Notes: generated by a model not told the origin, from the letters alone. A stretch of 64,000 nt of DNA from Mycobacterium sp. Root265 (GCF_001428895.1 NZ_LMJA01000030.1:124001-188000); one strand, 5' to 3'; counted from the first letter of the stretch, positions 6,827-17,292 are shown. A program made the numbers and translations.

Positions 6827-9168
6827 AGCAGGTTTCCGAGGACTTCGCCAGCTTCAGCCCGACCGGTGACACCTTGGTGCTGGCCGCGGTGGCCTCGCCG
6901 GCCGAACAGGAACTGCTCGACGACTGGCTGCGCCAGCAGCGCCGTGAACATCCCGAGGCCCGGCTGGAGGTGTTGTTGCTGCCGGCCAGTTCCGACGATC
7001 CGCCCGCCACCGTGATGGCCCGGCTGGTGGAACTGCTCTCGGCCGACCCGGATCGTTCGGTGGTGCCGGTGCGGGTCTTCTGGGTGCCCGGCGGTCTGCC
7101 CACCCGGTCCAAGGTGGTCTCGCTGATCTCGGGTCGCGACACCTACCGGCCACCGGAGCTGTTGCAGCGGCGCATCCTGCGCAAGGATCCCGCGCGCGCC
7201 CGGGTGGTGGCCGGTGAACCGGCCAAGGTCTCCGAGCTGCGCCAGCAGTGGAACGACACCACGGTCGCCGAAAACCCCAGGGAGTTCGCCCGTTTCGTGA
7301 TCCGTCGCGCGATCCTGGCGATCGAGCGGGTGGAACTGCGGCTGCTGGGCCCGGAGTACAAGTCGCCGCGTCTGGTCAAACCCGAGATGCTGGCCTCGGC
7401 GCGGTTCCGGGAGGGGCTGGAAAAGATCCCGGGCGCCACGGTCGAAAAGGCCGGCGAGATGCTCGACGAGCTGTCCACCGGGTGGAGCCGCTTTTCCGTC
7501 GACCTCATCCCGACACTGGGCCGTGCCATCTTCAGTCGCGGCTTCGATCCCAAGATCGACTACGACAGCACCGAGGTCGAGTCGATGCGGCACAGTCTCG
7601 AGACCCACCCGGCGGTGCTGCTGTTCTCGCACCGGTCCTACCTCGACGGCGTCATCGTCCCGGTCGCCATGCAGGAGAACAGGCTTCCGCCGGTGCACAC
7701 CTTCGCCGGGATCAACCTGTCCTTCGGCTTCATGGGCCCGATCTTCCGGCATTCCGGCGTGATCTTCCTGCGCCGCAAGCTCGACGACCCGCTGTACAAG
7801 TACGTGCTGCGTCAGTACGTCGGGTACATCGTGGAGAAGCGCTTCAACCTGAACTGGTCCATCGAGGGCACCCGGTCACGCACCGGAAAGATGCTGCCGC
7901 CCAAGCTCGGACTGCTGTCCTATGTCGCCGACGCCTATCTCGACGGGCGCAGCGAGGACATCCTGTTGCAGCCGGTGTCGATCAGCTTCGACCAGTTGCA
8001 TGAGACCGCCGAGTACGCCGAGTACGCCCGAGGAGGGGAGAAAACCCCGGAGAGCGTGAGCTGGCTCTACAACTTCATCAAGGCGCAGGGCGAGCGCAAC
8101 TACGGAAAGATCTACGTCCGTTTCCCCGAAGCGGTGTCCATGCGCCAGTATCTCGGCGAACCCAACGGGCCGATTGCCCAGGACGAGGACACCAAACGGT
8201 TGGCCATGCAGAAGATGGCCTTCGAAGTGGCCTGGCGCATCGTGCGGGTCACCCCGGTCAATGCGACGGGATTGGTCTCGGCGCTGCTGCTGACCGCCCG
8301 CGGGGTGGCGCTCACCGTGGGGCAGCTGCACCACACGTTCCGGGATGCGCTGGATTACCTTGAGCGCAAAGAGATCCCGATGACCAACAGCGTGTTGCGG
8401 CTGCGCACCCCGGAGGGGGTGCGGGCGGCCGTGGACGCGTTGTCGGGTGGTCACCCGGTGACCCGGGTGGACGGTGGCCGCGAACCGGTCTGGCGGATCG
8501 CCCCCGACGATGAGCACGAGGCCGCGTTCTACCGGAACTCGATCATCTACGCGTTTCTGGAGACTTCACTCATCGAGCTGGCGCTCGCCCATGCCGCGCG
8601 CGCCGAGTCCGACTGGCTCGAGGTGTTCTGGGCGCAGGTGATCCGGCTGCGTGATCTGCTCAAGTTCGAGTTCTACTTCGCGGACTCGGCGACGTTCCGG
8701 GCGAACATCACCACCGAGATGGGCTGGGTGCCGGACTGGGAGGAGAAGATCGCCTCGGGCCCCGAAGGGATCACCGCCGTCCTGCGGACCAAGCAGCCGC
8801 TGCTCGGGGCGGCGATGCTGCGGCCGTTCTTCGAGGCCTATGAGATCGTCGCCGACGTCCTGCGCGACGCCGCCGCCGAGATCGCGGAGGCGGACCTGAC
8901 CAAGCTCGCCATGGGCGTCGGGCGCCAGCACGTGGCTCAGGGCAGGGTGCGCAGTGCTGAGTCGGTGTCGGCGCTGCTGTTCGCCACCGCACGTCAGGTG
9001 GTGGCCGACCAGGGTCTGCTGCGGCGTGCCGAGGATCTCTCCGAGCGGAGGACGGCGTTCCTGCACGAGATGCGCGACATCCTGGCCGACATGGACACCG
9101 TGGAGGTCGCCTCCCGTGATCAGTTCAACGCACGCGAGCGGGCCTCACGCCGGTCCGCGGGTCGCTGA
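6823..9168 (+). CDS. plsB2: glycerol-3-phosphate acyltransferase PlsB2
   Basis: 781 residues, GTG start inside the plsC stop. It catalyses the first acylation of glycerol-3-phosphate in phospholipid and triacylglycerol synthesis. The active-site block HRSYLDG (H270, D275) is the HxxxxD motif, followed by [11 protein letters not shown], then [15 protein letters not shown], which are the substrate-binding blocks of PlsB-type enzymes. Length and order match M. tuberculosis Rv2482c. With the two genes before it, it gives a unit covering both acylations and a triacylglycerol step. There are only 23 bp before the next gene, which is unrelated in function. Confidence 0.93.
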   Translation: MKQVSEDFASFSPTGDTLVLAAVASPAEQELLDDWLRQQRREHPEARLEVLLLPASSDDPPATVMARLVELLSADPDRSVVPVRVFWVPGGLPTRSKVVSLISGRDTYRPPELLQRRILRKDPARARVVAGEPAKVSELRQQWNDTTVAENPREFARFVIRRAILAIERVELRLLGPEYKSPRLVKPEMLASARFREGLEKIPGATVEKAGEMLDELSTGWSRFSVDLIPTLGRAIFSRGFDPKIDYDSTEVESMRHSLETHPAVLLFSHRSYLDGVIVPVAMQENRLPPVHTFAGINLSFGFMGPIFRHSGVIFLRRKLDDPLYKYVLRQYVGYIVEKRFNLNWSIEGTRSRTGKMLPPKLGLLSYVADAYLDGRSEDILLQPVSISFDQLHETAEYAEYARGGEKTPESVSWLYNFIKAQGERNYGKIYVRFPEAVSMRQYLGEPNGPIAQDEDTKRLAMQKMAFEVAWRIVRVTPVNATGLVSALLLTARGVALTVGQLHHTFRDALDYLERKEIPMTNSVLRLRTPEGVRAAVDALSGGHPVTRVDGGREPVWRIAPDDEHEAAFYRNSIIYAFLETSLIELALAHAARAESDWLEVFWAQVIRLRDLLKFEFYFADSATFRANITTEMGWVPDWEEKIASGPEGITAVLRTKQPLLGAAMLRPFFEAYEIVADVLRDAAAEIAEADLTKLAMGVGRQHVAQGRVRSAESVSALLFATARQVVADQGLLRRAEDLSERRTAFLHEMRDILADMDTVEVASRDQFNARERASRRSAGR

Positions 9169-9191
9169 GGGCCCCACCTACCCTTGACGAC

Positions 9192-11189
9192 ATGACGATC
9201 GTCGCGCCGAGCGTGCGCAACAGCGCCGTGTGGCCGATTCTCTGGGGCGTCGCGCTGCTGGCCGGCGCGGTGGCCGCAGGCATCGGCGGGCTGTCCATCG
9301 TGGATGCGCTGGCCGCGACGGGGCTGCCCGATCCGGGCCCGGCGACCACCTACGGGCTGCCCTTCGTCCGCGCGGTGGGCGAGATCTCGGCGGCCATCGC
9401 CGTCGGCTCGTTCCTGATGGCCGCGTTCCTTGTGCCACCACAGCGCAGCGGGGTGCTCGACGTCGGCGGCTACCGGGCGTTGCGCACCGGCACCGTCGCT
9501 GCCGGGGTGTGGACCGTGTGCGCGGTGCTGCTGGTGCCGCTGACCGTCTCCGATATCACCGGCGCACCGTTGACCAGCAGGCTCAGCCCCATCGACATCT
9601 GGACGGTTGCCAGCCTGGTGGAGACGGCGGGCACCTGGCGCTGGACGGCTCTGCTGGCCGGGATCGTGACGCTGGTGAGCATCCCGGTGCTGCGCTGGAC
9701 CTGGACGCCGGTGCTGCTGGCCGGATCGCTGATCACGCTGCTGCCATTGGCGCTCAGCGGGCATTCGTCCTCGGGCGGCGCCCACGATGTGGCGACCAAC
9801 AGCCTGCTCATCCACCTGATCGCCGGGGTGGTGTGGGCCGGCGGCCTGATGGCGCTGTGGGCGCTCGCGGTGCGCGGCGGCGAGCATCTCGACGTGGCGG
9901 CGCGGCGCTTCTCGGCGATCGCACTGTGGTGCTTCGCCGCGATGGCGCTGTCGGGCATCATCAATGCGCTGGTGCGGGTGCGTCCCGGCGAACTGTTCAG
10001 CACCACCTACGGCTGGCTGCTGCTCGGCAAGGCCACCGCGCTGCTGGTGCTCGGTGCCCTCGGGCTGTTGCAGCGCCGCCGCAGCGTCAGCGCGCTGGCC
10101 GATGATCCCGCCGCCCGCCGCCCGCTCATCCAGCTGGCGCTCGTCGAATCGATGGTGTTCGGGGTGACCTTCGGTCTCGCCGTCGCCCTCGGGCGGACCC
10201 CGCCGCCGCCGCTGGCCACGCTGCCGTCGATCACCGAGGTGGAGATCGGCTACGACCTGGCCGGCCCGCCCACGCTGGCCCGGGTGCTGTTCGACTGGCG
10301 ATTCGACCTCATCTTCGGCACCGCCGCCATCCTGCTGGCCGCGGTCTACATCGCCGGCGTGGTGCGGCTACGGCGCCGCGGCGATGCCTGGCCGGTCGGC
10401 CGGATCGTGGCCTGGCTGTGTGGCTGCGCGGCGTTGCTGTTCGCGACGTCGTCGGGGGTCGGGCGCTACATGCCCGCGATGTTCAGCATGCACATGACGG
10501 CGCACATGGTGTTGTCGATGCTCGTGCCGGTGCTGCTGGTGCTGGGCGCGCCGGTGACCTTGGCGCTGCGCGCCCTGCCCGCCGCCGGCAAGGACCGCCC
10601 GCCGGGTATGCGGGAATGGCTGCTGGCCGCGCTGCACAGCCGGGTGTCGAAGTTCTTCACCAATCCGTTGGTGGCGACCGCGATCTTCGTGGCCGGCTTC
10701 TACGGGCTGTACTTCGGCGGAATCTTCGATGCGGCGGCAGACAGCCACGGTGCGCACCTGGCGATGAATGCGCACTTCCTGCTCAGCGGATATCTCTTCT
10801 ACTGGGTGGTCATCGGTGTGGACCCGACGCCGCGGCCCATCCCGCATCTGGCCAAGCTCGCGATGGTGTTCGGCTCGTTGCCGCTGCACGCCTTCTTCGG
10901 TGTGGTGCTGATGGGCACCCAGAGCGTGCTCGCCGGCGATTTCTACCGGTCCCTCGGGCTGCCGTGGCACACCGATCTGCTTGCCGATCAGCGTCTCGGT
11001 GGTGGGATCGCCTGGTCGACGGGTGAGGTGCCCCTGGTGCTGGTGATGCTTGCGCTGCTCATCCAGTGGCGGCGCAGCGACAACCGCACCGCCGTCCGGC
11101 TGGACCGGGCCGCCGACCGCGACGAGGACGCCGAACTGGCCGCCTACAACAACATGCTGGCGAAGCTGTCCAAGCTCGACGACCGCTGA
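9192..11189 (+). CDS. ctaG: CopD-CtaG fusion membrane protein (copper handling, cytochrome c oxidase assembly)
   Basis: 665 residues with about 14-16 membrane segments. The N-terminal half (to about residue 330) resembles CopD copper-import proteins, with conserved histidines in SGHSSSGGAHD. The C-terminal half is a CtaG/Caa3 assembly domain, with FSMHMTAHMVLSMLVPV, NAHFLLSGYLFYW and a late LPLHAFFGV segment, all rich in His and Met. The fusion matches M. tuberculosis Rv0102. It probably delivers copper to the oxidase at the membrane. ATG start; no strong Shine-Dalgarno. Its stop codon directly abuts the stop codon of the kinase gene on the other strand. Confidence 0.88.
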   Translation: MTIVAPSVRNSAVWPILWGVALLAGAVAAGIGGLSIVDALAATGLPDPGPATTYGLPFVRAVGEISAAIAVGSFLMAAFLVPPQRSGVLDVGGYRALRTGTVAAGVWTVCAVLLVPLTVSDITGAPLTSRLSPIDIWTVASLVETAGTWRWTALLAGIVTLVSIPVLRWTWTPVLLAGSLITLLPLALSGHSSSGGAHDVATNSLLIHLIAGVVWAGGLMALWALAVRGGEHLDVAARRFSAIALWCFAAMALSGIINALVRVRPGELFSTTYGWLLLGKATALLVLGALGLLQRRRSVSALADDPAARRPLIQLALVESMVFGVTFGLAVALGRTPPPPLATLPSITEVEIGYDLAGPPTLARVLFDWRFDLIFGTAAILLAAVYIAGVVRLRRRGDAWPVGRIVAWLCGCAALLFATSSGVGRYMPAMFSMHMTAHMVLSMLVPVLLVLGAPVTLALRALPAAGKDRPPGMREWLLAALHSRVSKFFTNPLVATAIFVAGFYGLYFGGIFDAAADSHGAHLAMNAHFLLSGYLFYWVVIGVDPTPRPIPHLAKLAMVFGSLPLHAFFGVVLMGTQSVLAGDFYRSLGLPWHTDLLADQRLGGGIAWSTGEVPLVLVMLALLIQWRRSDNRTAVRLDRAADRDEDAELAAYNNMLAKLSKLDDR

Positions 11190-13025
11190 TCAACTGCCGT
11201 AGTTCACCGTGACGGTGCCGTCCCGGTTCACCCCGGCGCCGGGTGCCGGGACCTGCTGTACCACCCGCGCACGCCGGTCGCTGCCGGCGTCCATATCGGG
11301 CCCCTTCAGAAACTGGCCAGTGAAACCGAGCGCATTGAGTTGGGCCAGCGCGTCGCCGTAGAGCAACCCCCGCAGGTCGGGCATCAAGAACTGGTTGGCG
11401 CGGGACACCTTCAGGGTGATCGGGGCATCCGAGGCCACCGACGCCCCGGCCGGCGGGTCGGTGGCGGCCACCTGCCCGGGCGGCAGCGTGCCGTCGACGT
11501 CGGCCTGCAGGATGGTGGTGAAACCGGCGGTGTCGAGATTGAGCTTGGCCTGCTCCGCCGTCTGCCCGACCACATCGGGCACCGTCCGGGCCGACGGTCC
11601 CGAACCGACGAAGATGACGATCTCATTGCTCGTGGCCGAATCCTGCTGCGCCGCCGGATCGGTCCCGATGACCCGGTCGAGTTCCTCGCTCGTGGAGGCC
11701 TGCGGCATCCGGCGCACATTCTCGAAGCCGGCGTCCGCGAGGGTTTTCACCGCCTCGTCGTAGGACAGCCGGGAGACATCCGGGATACGGCGCTGTTCGG
11801 GCCCGGTCGACACGTTGACGGTGATATCGCCGCCGGACGAGACGGATTCACCGGCCCCCGGGTCGGTGCCGATCACAAGCCCCGCCTGGACGGACCCGTC
11901 GGGCTCGGTGTCCACCACCGGGCTCAGACCACTGTCCTGGAGTTGGCTCACCGCCTCCTGCTGGGTCAGTCCCTGCACATCGGGCACGCGGACCCGGTTC
12001 ATGGCGCCCACGATGTAGACGCCGGCGATCACCAGCAGGGTGACGGCCACCAGCGCACCGGCGATCACCCAGCGCCGCGAACCCCGGCGCTGCTCCTGCA
12101 CGGGGAACTGCAGGGTGCTCGGGCCCCGGGTCGCGGGAATGTCGTCGGTGTCATCGGCCTGCTGCGCCGGCGCCTCAGGGGCGTTGCCGCTGCCGACCCG
12201 TCGCAGATCGGCGTGCATCTCCGCCGCGCTCTGGTAGCGGTTCTCGGGTTTCTTGGCCAGCGCCTTGAGCACCACCGCGTCGAGGTCCGGCGAGATGCCG
12301 CCATGGCGCTGTGACGGCGGGACCGGCCGCTCCCGAACATGCTGATACGCCACCGACAGCGGGGTGTCGCCGGTGAAAAGCGCCTGCCCGGTCAGCATCT
12401 CGTACAGCACGCAGCCCAGCGAGTAGACATCGGTGCGGGCGTCGACCTGCTGGCCACGAGCCTGCTCGGGGGAGAAGTACTGCGCGGTGCCGACCACCGC
12501 CGAGGTCGCGGTGAGCCGGTCCCCGGTGGTGGCGTTCATCGCGCGGGCGATCCCGAAATCCATCACCTTCACCGCGCCGGTAGGGGTGATCATGATGTTG
12601 GCCGGCTTGATGTCGCGGTGCACGATGCCGCGGCTGTGGCTGAACTCCAGCGCCGTGCACACATCGGCGATGATGGAGATCGCGCGCCTCGGGGGCAGCG
12701 CTCCGTGGCGCTGGATCAGCTTTCCGACGGTGTGGCCGTCGACGTACTCCATCACCAGGAACGGCAGGTTGCCGTTCGGGGTCTGCGCCTCGCCGGTGTC
12801 GTACACCGCCACGATCGACGGGTGGTTCAGCGATGCGGTGTGCTTGGCCTCCCGGCGGAACCGCTGATAGAAGTTCGGGTCACGGGCCAGGTCGGCGCGC
12901 AGGATCTTGATCGCGACATCGCGGTGCAGCCGGACGTCGCGTGCCTTGTGCACCTCCGACATGCCGCCGAAACCCAGGATTTCGCCCAGCTCGTAGCGGT
13001 CGGTCAGCTGCTGCGGCACGGTCAT
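11190..13025 (-). CDS. PknB-like PASTA-domain serine/threonine protein kinase
   Basis: 611 residues. The cytoplasmic kinase domain covers about 10-275: glycine loop GFGGMSEV (18-25), catalytic K40, HRD with D138, DFG at 156-158, and TATSAVVGT in the activation loop. After a polar linker comes one membrane segment (about 318-341), then four extracellular PASTA repeats beginning VPDVQGL, IPDVSRL, VPDVVGQ and MPDLRGL. PASTA domains bind peptidoglycan fragments or lipid II. The layout and sequence are close to PknB, but pknA, pbpA, rodA and pstP are not beside it, so this looks like a PknB paralogue. It stands alone, convergent with ctaG. Its specific role is unknown. Confidence 0.92.
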   Translation of the reverse strand: MTVPQQLTDRYELGEILGFGGMSEVHKARDVRLHRDVAIKILRADLARDPNFYQRFRREAKHTASLNHPSIVAVYDTGEAQTPNGNLPFLVMEYVDGHTVGKLIQRHGALPPRRAISIIADVCTALEFSHSRGIVHRDIKPANIMITPTGAVKVMDFGIARAMNATTGDRLTATSAVVGTAQYFSPEQARGQQVDARTDVYSLGCVLYEMLTGQALFTGDTPLSVAYQHVRERPVPPSQRHGGISPDLDAVVLKALAKKPENRYQSAAEMHADLRRVGSGNAPEAPAQQADDTDDIPATRGPSTLQFPVQEQRRGSRRWVIAGALVAVTLLVIAGVYIVGAMNRVRVPDVQGLTQQEAVSQLQDSGLSPVVDTEPDGSVQAGLVIGTDPGAGESVSSGGDITVNVSTGPEQRRIPDVSRLSYDEAVKTLADAGFENVRRMPQASTSEELDRVIGTDPAAQQDSATSNEIVIFVGSGPSARTVPDVVGQTAEQAKLNLDTAGFTTILQADVDGTLPPGQVAATDPPAGASVASDAPITLKVSRANQFLMPDLRGLLYGDALAQLNALGFTGQFLKGPDMDAGSDRRARVVQQVPAPGAGVNRDGTVTVNYGS

Positions 13026-13132
13026 GGCGCGCTGCCGATCTCGTCGAAGCTGTTACATCCCACGCGTTGATCTTCTCTCAGCACCGACGCGGCGGGTTGC
13101 GAGACCCCATTGTTGACCGGAATCCCGGTGCG

Positions 13133-16045
13133 CTACCCCTGGACGGGCAGCGCCCGCCTGGGCTGCGGCGGCAGGAACTGGTAGTCGCCGCGCGGATAGA
13201 CCACCTGCGGCCACCAGAACCAGCGGCCCATCAGGGTGGCGATGGACGGCATGAGCAGTGACCGGACGATCAGTGTGTCGACGAGCAGGCCGATGGCGAT
13301 GGTGGAGCCCATCTGGGCCAGCACCACCAACTGGCTGCCCAGCATGGCCGCCATGGTGGCCGCGAACACCAGCCCCGCCGAGGTCACGACGCCACCGGTG
13401 CCCGCCATCGACCGGATGATGCCGGTCTTGAGCCCGGCGTGGATCTCCTCCCGGAACCGTGACACCAGCAGCAGGTTGTAGTCGGCGCCCACGGCCAACA
13501 GGATGATGACCGACATCAGCATCACCAGCCAGTGCACGTGGATGCCGAGCAGGTTCTGCCAGATCAACACCGAGATGCCGAAAGAGGCGGCGATCGAGCT
13601 GCCCGCGGTGGCGACGATGACCAGTGCTGCCACGGCGCTGCGGGTCAGGATGAGCATGATCATGAAGATCAGCGTCAACGCCGACACCACCGCGATCATC
13701 AGGTCGTAGCGGGCGCCGTCGGCCATGTCCTTGTAGGTCGCGGCGACCCCACCGAGATAGATCTTGGCGTCGGACAACGACGACATCTTCAGCGCGTCCT
13801 GGGCGGCCTTGCGTTCGGAATCGACGCGGGCGATGCCCTCCGGTGTCGCCGGGTCGGTCTCGTGGGTGATGAACATGCGCGCCGACTTGCCGTCCGGTGA
13901 CAGGAACATCTTGAGGCCGCGTTCGAAATCGGGGTTCTGGAACGCCTCCGGCGGGAGGAAGAACAGGTCGTCGTTCTTTGCCTCGTCGAAGCTCTGTCCC
14001 ATCGCCAGCGCGGTGTTGTTACTGGCCTCCATCTGATCCAGCAGCGCCTTCTGCGAGTTGTACGACGCCAGCGACAGGTCTCGGCTGGTTTTCATCGCTG
14101 CGATCGACTGGGGCAGCAGCGCGGTCAGCTTGGGCGCGATACCGGCCAACTGGTCGGTGTTGACCTGCACGTCACCGGTCATGCTGGTCACTTCGTCGAT
14201 CGAATCGAGAGCATCAAAGACCGACCTGGTGGCCGCACACATCGGGATGTCGAAACAGTGTGGTTCCCAATAGAAGTAATTGCGCAGCGGCCGGAACTGA
14301 TCGTCGAAGTTCGCGATGTTGTCCCGCAGTTGTTCGGTGACCTTGAGCAGATCCTGGGACTTGGCCGCCGAGTCCTGGGTGAGCTTGGTCTGCTGCAGCG
14401 ACAGCTGATACTGCTGCTCCAGGATGTCGATCGACTGGTTCGTCGATTCGATCGTCTTGAGCTGATCGGCCAGTTGCTGGCGCTGGAACGGCAGGTTCAT
14501 GTTGCTCGTCTGGCCCTGCACGCTGGTCTGGAAGGGAATCGAGCTGTGCTGGATGGGGATTCCCAGCGGCCGGGTGATGTTCTGCACCATGGCGATGCCC
14601 TCGGTGTGCATGACGTTTCGCGCCACCGCGTTGAGCACCAGCATGTCGGCGGGGTTACGCATGTCGTGTTCGGATTCGACCATCAGGATGTCCGGGTTCA
14701 TCCGGGCCTGCGAGAAATGCCGGTCGGCCGCGGCGAATCCGACGTTCACCGGAGCATCGTCGGGCAGGAAGAAGCGGTCGTTGTAGGCCGCCTTGTACCC
14801 GGGGATCGCGACGATCCCGATGAGGACCACGAACAGGCTGGCGACCAGCACCGGAGCCGGCCAGCGCACCACCGACGTGCCCACGCGGCGCCAGAACCGG
14901 CTTTGCGGAGGACGTTTGGACTCATACCAGCCGACCCGGCTGCCGAGGAACAACACGGCGGGACCCAGCGTGACGGCCGAGGCCACCACCACGACCATGC
15001 CGATGGCGACCGGGGCGCCCATGGTGCTGAAGTACGGCAACCGCGAGAAACTCAGGCAGTAGGTCGCTCCGGCGATGGTCAGACCGGAGCCGACGATCAC
15101 CGGGGCGACGGACTTGAACGTTGTGTAGTAAGCAGATTCGCGATCCTCGCCCATGCCGCGCGCTTCGCGATAGCGACCGAAGATGAAGATGCCGTAGTCG
15201 GTGGCCGCCGCGATGGCCAGCATGGTCAGGATGTTCCCGGCGAACGTGGTCAACCCGAACACGTCCTGCATGGCCAACACCGAGATGACACCGCGCGCGG
15301 TCAGCAGCCCGATGAAGGTCAGAAAAAGCTGCACGAGTGTGGTTTTGACCGAGCGGTAAACGACCAGCAGCATGGCGGCGATCGCGACCAGCGTGTACAG
15401 GGTGATCTGACCCAGGCTGGCATTGCCGATGACGTGCATGTCGTTGGTCAGGGCCGCGGGCCCGGCCACGTAGGCCCTGACACCCGGTGGGGCCTGCGTT
15501 TCCGCGATGGCCTTGCGGACGGCTTCGACACCCTCGTTGGCCAGTGTCTGGCCCTGCTCACCGGCCAGGTTCAGCATCACGTAAGACGCCTTGCCGTCCG
15601 CGCTCTGGGCGCCGGCCGCGGTCAGGGTGTCGCCCCAGAAATCCTGGATGTGCTGGATGTGGGCGGGATCCTGTTCCAGCTTGTCGATGATGTCGTTGTA
15701 GTAGTCGTGGGCGTCCGGCCCGAGCGGTTTGTCACCCTCGATGATCACCATCACCGTCGCGTTGGAGTTGAACTCCTTGAAGTTGTCGCCCATCCGCTTC
15801 ATGGCGATCACCGACGGTGCGTCATCTGGTGTCATTGGCGCCGAGTGCAATTCGCCGACCACTTCGAGCTGCGGGGCGATCACGTTCACCAGGACGGTGA
15901 AGGCCACCCAGACCAGCACGATGGGCACCGCCAGGATGCGGATGGTGTGCGGGAGAACGGGATGCTTCTTCTTGTCCGCCGGCTCGGCGTTGGCAGTTGC
16001 ACTGGTCATGCGCGATGCGCCTCCGGGTTCTTGCTCGTCGCTCAT
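13133..16045 (-). CDS. MmpL family RND transporter
   Basis: 970 residues with the RND layout: one N-terminal membrane segment, a large exported loop, five further segments including GDYGIF-type residues (ATDYGIFIFGRYREAR), a second exported loop rich in coiled coil (about residues 520-640), and a final six-segment bundle with VGADYNLLLVSRFREE. The two Asp-Tyr pairs are the proton-relay residues of MmpL proteins. It overlaps the mmpS stop codon, so the two are translationally coupled. Paired MmpS/MmpL proteins export lipids or siderophores and can pump drugs; which cargo applies here cannot be read from sequence. Confidence 0.93.
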   Translation of the reverse strand: MSDEQEPGGASRMTSATANAEPADKKKHPVLPHTIRILAVPIVLVWVAFTVLVNVIAPQLEVVGELHSAPMTPDDAPSVIAMKRMGDNFKEFNSNATVMVIIEGDKPLGPDAHDYYNDIIDKLEQDPAHIQHIQDFWGDTLTAAGAQSADGKASYVMLNLAGEQGQTLANEGVEAVRKAIAETQAPPGVRAYVAGPAALTNDMHVIGNASLGQITLYTLVAIAAMLLVVYRSVKTTLVQLFLTFIGLLTARGVISVLAMQDVFGLTTFAGNILTMLAIAAATDYGIFIFGRYREARGMGEDRESAYYTTFKSVAPVIVGSGLTIAGATYCLSFSRLPYFSTMGAPVAIGMVVVVASAVTLGPAVLFLGSRVGWYESKRPPQSRFWRRVGTSVVRWPAPVLVASLFVVLIGIVAIPGYKAAYNDRFFLPDDAPVNVGFAAADRHFSQARMNPDILMVESEHDMRNPADMLVLNAVARNVMHTEGIAMVQNITRPLGIPIQHSSIPFQTSVQGQTSNMNLPFQRQQLADQLKTIESTNQSIDILEQQYQLSLQQTKLTQDSAAKSQDLLKVTEQLRDNIANFDDQFRPLRNYFYWEPHCFDIPMCAATRSVFDALDSIDEVTSMTGDVQVNTDQLAGIAPKLTALLPQSIAAMKTSRDLSLASYNSQKALLDQMEASNNTALAMGQSFDEAKNDDLFFLPPEAFQNPDFERGLKMFLSPDGKSARMFITHETDPATPEGIARVDSERKAAQDALKMSSLSDAKIYLGGVAATYKDMADGARYDLMIAVVSALTLIFMIMLILTRSAVAALVIVATAGSSIAASFGISVLIWQNLLGIHVHWLVMLMSVIILLAVGADYNLLLVSRFREEIHAGLKTGIIRSMAGTGGVVTSAGLVFAATMAAMLGSQLVVLAQMGSTIAIGLLVDTLIVRSLLMPSIATLMGRWFWWPQVVYPRGDYQFLPPQPRRALPVQG

Positions 16046-16497
16046 GCGGACTTCACCAGGCAGTAGGTCTGGGCGTTGATGCCGTCAGCTGTCTGCTCCT
16101 CACGGACGGTTCCGTTCACGGTGACCCGGCACCCGACCTGCTGCCCCTCGGCGCGGGCCATCAGGCTGGCGCTCACCGTCGGTAACGTCGTCGACAGGGT
16201 GATCGACCACGGCAGCGCTGCGGTGATCGAGTGGACGTTGGCGTCAGGGTCGAAATAGCTGATCTCGGCGGTGTCGCCCGGGGTGCCGTAGACGTCGTAG
16301 ACCAGGACCTTGGGGTTGAACTGCACGATCTCGATACCGGCGCCCGCATTCGCGTTCAGATCCTCGGACGCGAACATCTTGTGCAGGCGCGAGACCACGA
16401 GCCCCGAGATCGCCAGCACGATGATGAGCACCAGCGGAATCCACAGCTTTTTCAGCCAGCGTCCTACCGGAAATGACTTCACCCCAACCTCTTTCAC
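16042..16497 (-). CDS. MmpS family transport accessory protein
   Basis: 151 residues. A short basic cytoplasmic start, one membrane segment (about 18-36) and an exported beta-rich domain with VLVYDVYGTPGDTAEISYFD and a cysteine pair (GCRV, YCLV), as in MmpS proteins. MmpS works as the periplasmic partner of the MmpL pump encoded directly downstream; the two genes share ATGA. It follows the marR gene after 43 bp on the same strand, so all three are probably one transcript. Confidence 0.92.
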   Translation of the reverse strand: MKEVGVKSFPVGRWLKKLWIPLVLIIVLAISGLVVSRLHKMFASEDLNANAGAGIEIVQFNPKVLVYDVYGTPGDTAEISYFDPDANVHSITAALPWSITLSTTLPTVSASLMARAEGQQVGCRVTVNGTVREEQTADGINAQTYCLVKSA

Positions 16498-16540
16498 AGT
16501 TCAATAGGCCGCGCGGCCCGTGGATGTGGACCGGGGCGGA

Positions 16541-17023
16541 TCAGCCGGATGCGTCGTCGGCCGGTCCGGCCGTGTCCGCGTCGGCGGTCAGCCTGGCCAG
16601 GATCGGCGCAGCCACCCGCGCCGAGAGCCACAATGCGTTCTGTTCTTCCGGGGAAAGCGTCGTGAGAAGCTCGGCAAGGCGCTCCCGGCGCAGCCGCCGG
16701 CGATCGTCGAGCAGTGCCTGCCCCTGCTCGGTGATCCCGAGCAGGCAGGCGCGACCATCGTCGGGGTCGGGAACCCGGGCGACCAGACCGGCGCGCTCGA
16801 GCCGCTGCATCAGCTGGGTCATCGACGGTTGGCTGACGCCTTCCTTGGCCGCCAGCGCGGTCAGCCGGATCGGACCCTCCTGGGACACCCGATTGATGGC
16901 GAACACCGCCGAGGCGCTCAGGTCGGCGCGGTCGGAAAGGAATCGGGCGGTCAGATCCGTCGCATCATCGAGTAGCTGACCGATGCATTCCTGCGCCTGC
17001 TCCTCGGAGAGTTGCTGACTCAC
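16541..17023 (-). CDS. MarR family transcriptional regulator
   Basis: 160 residues, GTG start. A MarR winged helix is clear: RLTALAAKEGVSQPSMTQLMQRLERAGLVARVPDPDDGR, with the DxDGR wing. Helices on both sides would form the dimer. It is the first gene of a marR-mmpS-mmpL unit, so it most likely represses its own operon, in the way Rv0678 controls mmpS5-mmpL5. Unlike Rv0678, which is divergent from its targets, this gene reads in the same direction. A palindrome lies immediately upstream of its start codon. The inducing ligand is unknown. Confidence 0.88.
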   Translation of the reverse strand: MSQQLSEEQAQECIGQLLDDATDLTARFLSDRADLSASAVFAINRVSQEGPIRLTALAAKEGVSQPSMTQLMQRLERAGLVARVPDPDDGRACLLGITEQGQALLDDRRRLRRERLAELLTTLSPEEQNALWLSARVAAPILARLTADADTAGPADDASG

Positions 17024-17026
17024 ATC

Positions 17027-17038
17027 GATATCTATATC
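17027..17038 (-). promoter_or_regulatory. palindrome in marR promoter, candidate MarR operator
   Basis: GATAT-CT-ATATC is a perfect inverted repeat three bases before the marR GTG. The area (17025-17062) is unusually AT-rich for this genome. Reading on the minus strand it includes TATAAAT and TAGATA, which could be -10 sequences, and a second partial copy of the ATAGAT core. Repressor binding here would block initiation. Confidence 0.5.
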
Positions 17039-17292
17039 ACGAAGCCTATCTAATTTATAGCCGAAATGGCCTCGCCAGCTGTGAGTGTGCTGTCAAGAGC
17101 GCTGAATGGTGCCCAACTACATGCTCAGTGTGATGTAGGGGTTCCCTCGCGGATTGTGCACAATGCCGGATCCATCCACAGGCGACGGTGCGGCGGAGGT
17201 GCCGCCGGGCGGCATGTCGGTGACCGGCGGGTCAATGGGTGCACGAGCCGGCGACAGCGCCGGCGTCCAGAAATGAGTGAAAGGCACCTGCC

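Noticed and set aside
17060-17292. Small ORFs in the gap between marR and the ssb paralogue
   Set aside because: Compositions are irregular, with no ribosome site or recognised domain. The space is adequately explained as two divergent promoters.
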